Below are positions 1-6,492 of a stretch of 19,836 nt of DNA, piece after piece. The notes under the pieces are model-generated. The model did not search any database. It saw only the letters and a program-made list of their open reading frames with translations, and had not been told where the DNA came from. The stretch lies in contig JAMOMG010000010.1 of the NCBI GenBank assembly GCA_027068695.1, forward strand, positions 1 through 19,836, written 5' to 3'. The stretch's first letter is position 1. Every line of letters starts with the position of its first letter. The DNA is from Flavobacteriaceae bacterium (GTDB taxonomy: Bacteria; Bacteroidota; Bacteroidia; Flavobacteriales; Flavobacteriaceae). The position numbers and the translations under genes were made by a program.

Positions 1-231
1 GTAGATGTTTCAGAATTCATTGAAGCCAAAATGGATGCTGTAAAAGCTTATGATTCTCAATTTTACAATCCAGCTAGTAAAGAGCCAAGTTCTCCTATTT
101 CTAGCAAAAACTTTTTAGATAGTGTATTGTATAGAGCGCAAGACTTGGGAAGATTGGTAGGGGTTAACTATGCAGAAGGCTTCACAGCAGAGCGTTATGT
201 AACCATAAAATCTTTAGATAATTTAATATAA
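1..231 (+). CDS. bshB1: Bacillithiol biosynthesis deacetylase BshB1, C-terminal part
   Basis: The reading frame is open from base 1 and stops at 229-231, giving the last 76 residues; the start lies outside the window. The tail contains KMDAVKAYDSQF, PISSKNFLDSV and YRAQDLGRLVGVNYAEGF, a pattern I recognise from the C-terminus of the BshB1 family. In that family the enzyme is a zinc-dependent LmbE-like deacetylase that removes the acetyl group from GlcNAc-malate, the second step of bacillithiol synthesis. The zinc-binding residues would be upstream and cannot be checked. The ATG at 31-33 is internal. Identification rests on the conserved tail only, but that tail is distinctive. Confidence 0.85.
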   Translation, partial: VDVSEFIEAKMDAVKAYDSQFYNPASKEPSSPISSKNFLDSVLYRAQDLGRLVGVNYAEGFTAERYVTIKSLDNLI

Positions 232-238
232 AAAATGT

Positions 239-268
239 TTGTAAAAAAACAGAAATGTTATACATTTG
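239..268 (+). promoter_or_regulatory. Promoter of tRNA-His (Bacteroidota type)
   Basis: TTG at 239-241 and TACATTTG at 261-268 match the Bacteroidota -33 (TTG) and -7 (TAnnTTTG) elements with a 19-base spacer. The -7 box ends 16 bases before the tRNA, so the precursor would have a very short leader. Confidence 0.75.
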
Positions 269-284
269 CATCCTCAAATAAATG

Positions 285-358
285 GTGATTGTAGCTCAGC
301 TGGTTAGAGCGCCGGATTGTGGTTCCGGAGGTCGCCGGTTCGAAACCGGTCTTTCACC
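285..358 (+). tRNA. tRNA-His (anticodon GTG)
   Basis: A full cloverleaf can be drawn: D-stem GCTC/GAGC (294-297/307-310), anticodon stem CCGGA/TCCGG (312-316/324-328) with anticodon GTG at 319-321, and T-stem GCCGG/CCGGT (334-338/346-350) with loop TTCGAAA. Discriminator C358 with G284 in front gives the histidine-specific G-1:C73 pair, the identity element for HisRS. The acceptor stem pairs G1, T2, G3, A4 and G7, but positions 5:68 and 6:67 are T-T. The 3' CCA is not encoded (CAA follows), so it must be added by CCA transferase. Confidence 0.95.
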
Positions 359-365
359 CAAAATT

Positions 366-392
366 AAAGGTCTGTTTTTCAGACCTTTTTTT
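366..392 (+). terminator. Terminator after tRNA-His
   Basis: A perfect 9-bp hairpin, AAAGGTCTG (366-374) and CAGACCTTT (380-388) with a TTTTT loop, runs into a T tract ending at 392. This is a typical intrinsic terminator and closes a monocistronic tRNA unit. Confidence 0.9.
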
Positions 393-529
393 GTATCCTA
401 AATCCTTAAATTTAAACTTATAGAGATTAAAGTAACTTGTGATTTTATACTTTTTATTTTAAGAAATAATTGTATTTAATTTAAATATATTTTGATAGTT
501 TTATACCCTCAATAATTAAATGAAAACAA

Positions 530-1213
530 ATGAAAAACTTGATATACATATTAACATTTATTGTTACAACTACGGTAATAGCACAATCTACAAATTCAAT
601 AACAGTAGAAAAACAAAAATTGAAACAAGCATTAGCTTATGGTGATAATATGGTTGCAGCAACTTCAATGTATGCTATTATTAATTTGGAAGGACCGCAA
701 AGTACTTATAAAGATAGTTTAGCATATTTGTATTTTAGAGAAAGAAATTATACCTCTTGTTTTTTGGTACTTAATGATGTTTTAAAAAACAACCCAAACA
801 ATTTAGATTTATTGAAAATGCAAGCTGTTTCATTAGAGTCTTTAGGAGCTTATGGAAAAGCAGTTGAAATCTATAAAACATTGTTGACAAAAACTGAGGA
901 TAATTATTTTGCTTATAAGTTGGCAGGTTTACAATATGCTTTAAATAAGTTTGAAGAAGCGTATATCTCTATAAAAAAGGCAGATCAATTACCAGACAGT
1001 GCATCTATTCAAATTACTTTCCAAGTAAATAAGAATTACAGTCAGGATATTAATTTGAAAGCTTCTATTGCATATTTGCAAGGTGTTATTGAATTAAATT
1101 TAGAAAAGAATAATGATGCAAAACTCAGTTTTGAACGTGCTGTAAAATTATTCCCAGATTTTGTATTAGCTAAAGGAAAGTTAGAATCTTTAAATACAAA
1201 GGAAAAACAATAA
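530..1213 (+). CDS. Secreted tetratricopeptide repeat (TPR) protein
   Basis: The 227-residue product has a signal peptide (MKNLIYILTFIVTTTVIAQ, predicted cleavage after AQ) and no lipobox, so it should be exported to the periplasm. The rest is helical and TPR-like: alternating small and aromatic residues with repeats around 55-85, 90-120, 125-155 and 175-215 (for example NNPNNLDLLKMQAVSLESLG and YLQGVIELNLEKNNDAKLSF). TPR domains hold protein partners; no catalytic motif is visible, so the role is unknown. The ATG at 520 is out of frame and leads nowhere. It lies after the tRNA terminator and is probably transcribed alone, although I see no clean -7 box. Confidence 0.8.
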   Translation: MKNLIYILTFIVTTTVIAQSTNSITVEKQKLKQALAYGDNMVAATSMYAIINLEGPQSTYKDSLAYLYFRERNYTSCFLVLNDVLKNNPNNLDLLKMQAVSLESLGAYGKAVEIYKTLLTKTEDNYFAYKLAGLQYALNKFEEAYISIKKADQLPDSASIQITFQVNKNYSQDINLKASIAYLQGVIELNLEKNNDAKLSFERAVKLFPDFVLAKGKLESLNTKEKQ

Positions 1214-1502
1214 GACTCTTTTTATGAGGTTGTTACATTATTGTGAACCTTTGAACTGTCGCTCAAGACAGGCTAAAGTGAAGCTAACTTATGAGGGTAA
1301 CCAAAATTCCACAAATTACTTCAGTTTTTTTAAAACTCAGCAATGAGGTTTGAGATAACCACATTGCTAATGCTAATTCTAATAATGAAAAAACAGCGTT
1401 AGGGATGGTAGAGGTATCCTTTTTATGTATTTACATAAAAAGATATAACGGACAGCCCACCCCGAAGGGAACGCCCAAAAAACAAATAAGGGTAGTAATA
1501 CA
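1214..1502. other. Non-coding stretch between TPR gene and uvrA
   Basis: These 289 bases lie between two converging genes. The first ~180 bases hold no convincing gene (a 20-codon ATG frame near 1291 has no supporting features) and a weak hairpin, AGTTTT/AAAACT, around 1323-1337. The last part is the structured repeat listed separately at 1396-1476. No clear T-tailed terminator for either gene was found. Confidence 0.6.
1396..1476 (+). repeat. Dispersed structured repeat, copy 1
   Basis: The element starts with GCGTTAGGGAT and ends with CCCGAAGGGAACGCCC. Between these is a perfect 11-bp hairpin, CTTTTTATGTA (1419-1429) and TACATAAAAAG (1432-1442). The ends GCGTT and AACGC are complementary, so the whole unit can close on itself, and CCC-GAA-GGG makes a small hairpin at the right end. 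A second copy with the same ends and the same layout lies inverted at 14800-14887. I recall similar intergenic elements from other flavobacteria. No ORF is present; it may be a non-autonomous mobile or RNA-structured repeat. Confidence 0.75.
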
Positions 1503-4286
1503 TTAAAGTAGTTTTTGAGCTAAATAAGATGCAGTATAGGAGTTTTTACATTTTATAAGTTCTTCAGGTGTACCTTGAAAAATAAGCTCACCACCTAGTT
1601 TGCCACCTTCTTTTCCTAAATCAATAATATAGTCAGCACATTTAATTAACTCAATGTTGTGTTCAATAACTATAATTGAATGTCCGTTTTTAATTAAAGC
1701 TTGAAAGGAATTTAAAAGTTTTTTAATATCGTGAAAATGAAGTCCGGTAGTTGGTTCATCAAAAATAAATAGCGATTTGCTTTGCCTTGTTCCTTTTACC
1801 AAAAATGAAGCTAATTTTATGCGCTGGGCTTCACCACCTGATAAGGTAGAGGATGATTGCCCTAAAGTAACATAGCCCAAGCCAACATCTTGTAGCGGTT
1901 GTAATTTTTTTACAATTTTAGTTTCTTTATGTTCAAAGAAAAAAGCAATGGCATCATCAATAGTACTATTTAAAATGTCATTTATAGATTTATTATGAAA
2001 TTTAACTTCTAAAATCTCTTTTTTAAACCGTTTACCTTTACAAGTTTCACATTCTAAATGCACATCTGCCATAAATTGCATTTCAATAGTAACTTCACCT
2101 TCACCTTTACAAGTCTCACATCTCCCACCTTCTACATTGAATGAAAAATGTTTTGGTTGATAGTTTCTTATTTTAGAGAGTTTTTCTGAAGCAAACAGCG
2201 CTCTTATGTCGTCATAAGCTTTAATATAGGTAACGGGGTTTGACCTGCTAGAACGCCCAATAGGGTTTTGATTTATAAATTCAATATGTTCAATTTTAGA
2301 ATAATCGCCTTTGATTTTAGTAAATTGACCTGCTTTTTCTCCATAACCTCCAATTTTTTTCTGTATTGCAGGGTATAGAATTTTGCTTACTAAGGTGCTT
2401 TTTCCACTGCCTGAAACACCGGTAACTACCGTTAAATTATTCAATGGAAAAATTACATTGAAATTTTTTAAATTGTTTTCACGAGCTCCAACAATCTCAA
2501 TACTTTTGTTAAATTTTCTTCGTTGTTTAGGAATTTCAATTTGTAATTTATTATTTAAATATTGTGCTGTTAACGATGTTGATTTTAGTATTTGTTGGAA
2601 TGTTCCTTCTGCAACAATTTCACCACCAAAAGTACCAGCTTCCGGACCAATATCAATAATAGTATCAGCAGCTTTCATAATATCTTCATCGTGTTCAACT
2701 ACAATTACTGTATTTCCTAAGTCTCGTAAATTTTTTAATACTTTTATCAACCGTTCAGTGTCTTTTGGGTGTAGGCCAATACTAGGTTCATCTAAGATGT
2801 ACATAGAACCAACCAAACTGCTTCCTAGCGATGTTGCTAAATTAATTCGTTGACTTTCGCCACCAGAGAGAGTGTTAGAAGTTCTGTTTAAAGTTAGGTA
2901 ACTTAAACCTACATCATTTAAAAACTGTAGTCTATTATTAATTTCAACTAGCAATCGTTTTGCAATGTCTCTCTCAATTTTAGTTAGTTGTATATTTTTA
3001 AAAAAATCAATTAGTTCATTAAGTGGTAAATCAACTAAATCACTTATATTTTTATTGTTAATTTTAATATTATCAGTCTCTTTTTTAAGCCTTTTTCCAT
3101 TACAGGTTGTACATTTTGTTTTACCCCGATAGCGTGAAAGCATAACTCTGTATTGAATTTTATAGCTTTTCCCTTCTAGATGTTTGAAAAAAGAATGCAA
3201 CCCTTTAAACGAATTATTCCCATTCCAAACTAATTGTTTTTGCTTATTTGTAAGTTCAAACCAAGGTTTATGGATTGGAATATCAAAAAGGTAAGCATTG
3301 GTTACAAGATTGTCTTTGTATTTCTTAAAAGAGTCTGATTTCCAAGGTAAAATGGCATCTTGGTAAATTGATAATGAGGTATTAGGAATTACCAAACTTT
3401 CATCAATACCAATAACATTTCCATAGCCTTCACACGTTGGGCAGGCGCCATACGGATTATTAAAACTAAATAAATGTGTATTTGGTTCTAAAAATTGAAT
3501 ACCATCTAATTCAAAATTATTATTAAATGAAGCTTGTTTATGACTTTTGGCATCTTCAATAATACATGCACCTTTTCCTTCAAAAAAAGCTGTTTGTATT
3601 GCATCACCCAACCTGTTAAAAAAATCTTCATTGTTTTTTACAATAATTCTATCTATAACTAAATAAAAATCGTGCTCAATTTCAGTAGTTACCTCTTCAA
3701 TTCTAAGAATTTTTTCTTTGTATTTTATTCTTGAATACCCTTGTTGTGCTAATATTTTTAATGTTTGAAGTACATTTCTTTCTTGAGGAATATGAACAGG
3801 GGAAAGCAACAATAGTCTTGTATTTATTTCCAGCGTTTTTATGTAATTAAGCACATCAGAAACGGTGTGTTTTTTTACTTCATTTCCTGAGATAGGAGAG
3901 TATGTTTTGCCAATTCTAGCAAATAGCAGTTTTAAATAATCGTATATTTCTGTTGAAGTACCAACCGTTGAGCGTGGGTTAGTAGCATTAACTTTTTGCT
4001 CAATAGCAATGGCAGGCGAAATTCCTTTTATGTAATCAACCTTTGGTTTATGGAGTCTTCCCAAAAATTGTCTAGCATATGATGATAAGCTTTCTACGTA
4101 TCTACGCTGTCCTTCAGCAAATAAAGTGTCAAATGCTAAACTAGATTTTCCAGAGCCAGAAAGGCCTGTAATTACTACTAATTTATTTCTTGGAATTGCA
4201 ACATCAATATTTTTTAGATTATGAAGTTTGGCTCCTTTAATAAGTATGTATTCTTTTGAATTTAATGTTGCTATATTTTTAGTCAT
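1503..4286 (-). CDS. uvrA: UvrABC excinuclease subunit A
   Basis: The 927-residue product is a full-length UvrA, the dimeric ATPase that finds bulky DNA lesions with UvrB in nucleotide excision repair. Two ABC ATPase modules are complete: Walker A GLSGSGKSS (41-49) and GVSGSGKST (~623-631), signatures NTLSGGESQR (~470) and STLSGGEAQR (~815), and Walker B YILDEPSIGLH and FIFDEPTTGLH. The C-terminal zinc module is intact (RCETC ~720, ECETC ~745), and CTTC lies near 394. In the N-terminal zinc finger only the second pair remains (GACPTC ~282); the first CxxC is replaced by FELDGIQF. An AAAGGA stretch just before the ATG acts as a ribosome-binding site. It is divergent from the ECF sigma factor gene. 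Confidence 0.97.
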   Translation of the reverse strand: MTKNIATLNSKEYILIKGAKLHNLKNIDVAIPRNKLVVITGLSGSGKSSLAFDTLFAEGQRRYVESLSSYARQFLGRLHKPKVDYIKGISPAIAIEQKVNATNPRSTVGTSTEIYDYLKLLFARIGKTYSPISGNEVKKHTVSDVLNYIKTLEINTRLLLLSPVHIPQERNVLQTLKILAQQGYSRIKYKEKILRIEEVTTEIEHDFYLVIDRIIVKNNEDFFNRLGDAIQTAFFEGKGACIIEDAKSHKQASFNNNFELDGIQFLEPNTHLFSFNNPYGACPTCEGYGNVIGIDESLVIPNTSLSIYQDAILPWKSDSFKKYKDNLVTNAYLFDIPIHKPWFELTNKQKQLVWNGNNSFKGLHSFFKHLEGKSYKIQYRVMLSRYRGKTKCTTCNGKRLKKETDNIKINNKNISDLVDLPLNELIDFFKNIQLTKIERDIAKRLLVEINNRLQFLNDVGLSYLTLNRTSNTLSGGESQRINLATSLGSSLVGSMYILDEPSIGLHPKDTERLIKVLKNLRDLGNTVIVVEHDEDIMKAADTIIDIGPEAGTFGGEIVAEGTFQQILKSTSLTAQYLNNKLQIEIPKQRRKFNKSIEIVGARENNLKNFNVIFPLNNLTVVTGVSGSGKSTLVSKILYPAIQKKIGGYGEKAGQFTKIKGDYSKIEHIEFINQNPIGRSSRSNPVTYIKAYDDIRALFASEKLSKIRNYQPKHFSFNVEGGRCETCKGEGEVTIEMQFMADVHLECETCKGKRFKKEILEVKFHNKSINDILNSTIDDAIAFFFEHKETKIVKKLQPLQDVGLGYVTLGQSSSTLSGGEAQRIKLASFLVKGTRQSKSLFIFDEPTTGLHFHDIKKLLNSFQALIKNGHSIIVIEHNIELIKCADYIIDLGKEGGKLGGELIFQGTPEELIKCKNSYTASYLAQKLL

Positions 4287-4311
4287 TTTCCTTTAAAAAA
4301 TAGGATAAATG

Positions 4312-4319
4312 CAAATGTA
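4312..4319 (-). promoter_or_regulatory. Probable -7 box of uvrA
   Basis: Read on the minus strand this is TACATTTG, a perfect TAnnTTTG box 25 bases before the uvrA ATG. No TTG is present at the expected -33 distance, only an A/T-rich stretch, so the promoter is partly degenerate. Confidence 0.5.
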
Positions 4320-4415
4320 ATCACAAAATTTTAAAATTTAAGTATGGGTTGTAGGGAATTATTAAAAATCATAGATGATTTAATATAATTAATTTAAAAA
4401 ATAGTGTGTTAAAAT

Positions 4416-4452
4416 TTGTAATTTTAAAAAAAACGTCTCATATTTGTGAGAT
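4416..4452 (+). promoter_or_regulatory. Candidate promoter with palindromic operator before the sigma gene
   Basis: TTG at 4416-4418 and CATATTTG at 4439-4446 (one mismatch to TAnnTTTG) are spaced by 20 bases. The -7 box sits in the centre of an inverted repeat, TCTCA-TATTTG-TGAGA (4436-4451), a place where a dimeric repressor could block polymerase. Leader to the ATG at 4544 is about 90 bases. The function is inferred from position alone. Confidence 0.4.
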
Positions 4453-4543
4453 ATTATACCCAAAACAAAGCCTATAAAACACAATTACTTTTTATAAGAT
4501 TTATAAATACAACAAAAATTTAACCCCTAAACGTATTTAATAT

Positions 4544-5128
4544 ATGGAAAGTGTTACGAGTAGTGATGGCTTGTTAGTAAGCAGTTACATTAGTGGAAAT
4601 GAAAAATCTTTAGAGATTTTAATTGTTCGTCATAAGCAACGAATTTTCAGTTTTATTTTATCAAAAATTCAAGATCGGGAAATCTCAGAAGATATTTTTC
4701 AGGATACTTTTATTAAAGTTATAAATACTTTAAAAAGAGGGAAATACAATGAGGAAGGTAAATTTTTACCTTGGGTTATGCGCATAGCACATAATTTAAT
4801 CATTGATTATTTTAGACGTAATAAAAGAATACCAAAATTTAATAATACTGATGATTTTGATATTTTTGATGTATTAAGTGATGAAACATTATCTGCTGAA
4901 AATCAGATTATTAAAAGTCAAATTTTAGATGATGTTAAGAATTTAATTGAACAGTTACCTGATGATCAAAAAGAAGTTTTGTTAATGCGTATGTACAAGG
5001 ACATGAGCTTTAAAGAGATTGCAGAAAATACAGATGTAAGTATTAATACCGCATTGGGTAGAATGCGTTATGCCTTAATAAATTTAAGAAAGTTGATAGA
5101 AAAGCATCATATTGTTTTAGTAAATTAA
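4544..5128 (+). CDS. ECF-type RNA polymerase sigma factor
   Basis: The 194-residue protein has the two-domain layout of ECF sigma-70 factors. Region 2 spans ~20-95 (EKSLEILIVRHKQRIFSFIL, then DIFQDTFIKVI, LPWVMRIAHNLIIDYFRRNK) and directs -10/-7 binding and core contact. Region 4 spans ~133-187 (LPDDQKEVLLMRMYKDMSF, IAENTDVSINTALGRMRYAL) with the helix-turn-helix for the -35/-33 element. No anti-sigma factor gene follows; instead there is a 46-codon small gene 58 bases downstream. The lack of an anti-sigma partner suggests control at the level of transcription, perhaps through the palindrome at 4436-4451. The regulon cannot be read from sequence. Confidence 0.93.
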   Translation: MESVTSSDGLLVSSYISGNEKSLEILIVRHKQRIFSFILSKIQDREISEDIFQDTFIKVINTLKRGKYNEEGKFLPWVMRIAHNLIIDYFRRNKRIPKFNNTDDFDIFDVLSDETLSAENQIIKSQILDDVKNLIEQLPDDQKEVLLMRMYKDMSFKEIAENTDVSINTALGRMRYALINLRKLIEKHHIVLVN

Positions 5129-5186
5129 ATATGATTGTACAATAAAGTTTAGATTTCATCGTTCAAATAATGTAAACCAATTATTT

Positions 5187-5327
5187 ATGATGAAACTTTA
5201 CTCTCAAAAGACTCCCATAGTGGAGCAACCTAGAAACGAAATAATTCAATATTTGCTCAACTACTCGAAGCAATTAAGAGTGGTTAAAACCAACAAAAAC
5301 GATTATATTGAATTACATTTGAATTAA
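5187..5327 (+). CDS. Small 46-residue protein downstream of the sigma factor
   Basis: The frame starts ATGATG (5187; the second ATG at 5190 is equally possible) and ends TAA at 5325-5327, just before a strong terminator. The product begins MMKLYSQKTPIVEQPRNEII and ends NDYIELHLN; it is basic, has no signal peptide, membrane segment or cysteine, and looks like a short helix followed by a strand. Coding character (Lys/Asn/Leu-rich, charged, no rare-codon clutter) and the exact fit between sigma gene and terminator support a real gene. It is in the same direction as the sigma gene and probably shares its transcript. I do not recognise a named family. Confidence 0.65.
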   Translation: MMKLYSQKTPIVEQPRNEIIQYLLNYSKQLRVVKTNKNDYIELHLN

Positions 5328-5335
5328 TGTTCTTT

Positions 5336-5369
5336 AAACCCATTTTATAACCTAGAATGGGTTTTTTTT
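5336..5369 (+). terminator. Terminator after the sigma factor unit
   Basis: AAACCCATT (5336-5344) and AATGGGTTT (5356-5364) form a 9-bp hairpin followed by a run of eight T ending at 5369. It ends the sigma/small-gene transcript and overlaps the nth stop codon from the opposite strand. On the minus strand there is no T tail, so it is mainly a plus-strand terminator. Confidence 0.88.
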
Positions 5370-6003
5370 ATTTTAGAATGGATTTTCTTCCTATTGTTTT
5401 TGTTATAATATCTTTTTCTAAATCCCAACCTCTGGCAGGAGAATATTCACGACCATAATAAATTATTTGTAAGTGTAATTTATTCCATAGTTTTTCAGGA
5501 AATAACCTTTTAGCATCTTTTTCGGTTTGTACTACATTTTTTCCATTACTCAAATTCCATCGATACATTAGTCGATGAATATGCGTATCAACAGGAAATG
5601 CTGGAATACCAAAAGCTTGGCTCATAACAACACTAGCCGTTTTATGACCTACTGCAGGTAGTTCTTCTAAATACTCAAAACTTTGAGGAACCTTACCTCC
5701 ATGTTTTTCAATTAAAATTTTTGAAAGCCCGTAAATGCCTTTAGATTTCATAGGAGACAAACCAACAGGCCTGATGATTTCTTTAATTTCTTCAACAGAT
5801 AATTTTACCATATCATAAGGGTTATTTGCCCTTTCAAACAATAGAGGAGTAATTGTATTTACCCTAGCATCAGTACTTTGGGCTGATAATAATACAGCTA
5901 TTAGTAATGTATACGGATCTTTGTGTTTAAGTGGGATAGGCACTTCTGGATATAATTTCTCAAGGGTATTAATTACATATTGAACTCTTTCTTGTTTTGT
6001 CAT
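5368..6003 (-). CDS. nth: Endonuclease III (DNA glycosylase/AP lyase), Fe-S cluster-less form
   Basis: The 211-residue protein has the helix-hairpin-helix and GPD region of endonuclease III: LPAVGHKTASVVM with catalytic Lys121 and FPVDTHIHRL with Asp139, matching E. coli Lys120 and Asp138. It removes oxidised pyrimidines and cuts the strand in base excision repair. The C-terminus normally carries C-x6-C-x2-C-x5-C for a 4Fe-4S cluster; here it reads YYGREYSPARGWDLEKDI and the whole protein contains no cysteine. The gene is divergent from bcp, with only 35 bases between the start codons. All catalytic residues are present, so it should be active without the cluster. Confidence 0.95.
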   Translation of the reverse strand: MTKQERVQYVINTLEKLYPEVPIPLKHKDPYTLLIAVLLSAQSTDARVNTITPLLFERANNPYDMVKLSVEEIKEIIRPVGLSPMKSKGIYGLSKILIEKHGGKVPQSFEYLEELPAVGHKTASVVMSQAFGIPAFPVDTHIHRLMYRWNLSNGKNVVQTEKDAKRLFPEKLWNKLHLQIIYYGREYSPARGWDLEKDIITKTIGRKSILK

Positions 6004-6038
6004 TTTTAGTATATTTACAAAAAGCTAAAATACAAATT

Positions 6039-6491
6039 ATGACAACATTAAAAGCAGGTGATAAAGCTCCAAATTTTGAAGCATTTGATGAACAAGGAAA
6101 TTCAATAAAACTTTCTGACTATAAAGGAAAAAAACTTGTTTTATTCTTTTACCCAAAAGCAAGTACACCAGGGTGTACTATGGAAGCTTGTAATTTAAGA
6201 GACAATTATCAAAATTTTTTAGCAAAAGGATATGAAGTTTTGGGCGTAAGTGCAGATTCAGCTAAACGGCAGCAAAATTTTATAGCTAAAAACAAATTAC
6301 CATATCACTTATTGGTAGATGAAGACAAAAAGGTTATTCATGCTTTTGGTGTTTGGGGACCTAAAAAATTTATGGGACGAGAATATGATGGAATTCACAG
6401 AACTACATTTATAATTGATGAAAATGGTGTTATTGAAGATGTAATTTCAAAAGTTAAAACCAAGGAGCATGCAAATCAGATTTTGATGTAG
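6039..6491 (+). CDS. bcp: Thioredoxin-dependent thiol peroxidase (Bcp/PrxQ)
   Basis: The product is a 150-residue atypical peroxiredoxin that reduces hydrogen peroxide and organic hydroperoxides using thioredoxin. The active-site segment FYPKASTPGCTMEAC contains peroxidatic Cys46 and the second Cys51, with LRD following as in the Bcp/PrxQ subfamily; GIHRTTFIIDENG lies near the C-terminus. I chose the ATG at 6039 because it gives the usual family length and starts MTTLKAGDKAPNF. An upstream in-frame ATG at 5997 would overlap nth and add a non-conserved tail. The stop is one base from the stop of the convergent TonB receptor gene. Confidence 0.95.
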   Translation: MTTLKAGDKAPNFEAFDEQGNSIKLSDYKGKKLVLFFYPKASTPGCTMEACNLRDNYQNFLAKGYEVLGVSADSAKRQQNFIAKNKLPYHLLVDEDKKVIHAFGVWGPKKFMGREYDGIHRTTFIIDENGVIEDVISKVKTKEHANQILM

Positions 6492-6492
6492 C

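Noticed and set aside
1291..1353. A 20-codon ORF in the TPR-uvrA gap
   Set aside because: Too short, no promoter or ribosome-binding signal, and no recognisable protein features.
1419..1442. Terminator of uvrA
   Set aside because: The perfect hairpin has no T tail on the minus strand and is part of the dispersed repeat.
2383..2853. A 156-codon plus-strand frame inside uvrA
   Set aside because: It is fully antisense to conserved UvrA sequence covering Walker A and B regions, and its product resembles no protein.
5997..6038. An earlier ATG for bcp
   Set aside because: It would overlap the nth start, and adds 14 residues not seen in the family; ATG 6039 gives the standard N-terminus.
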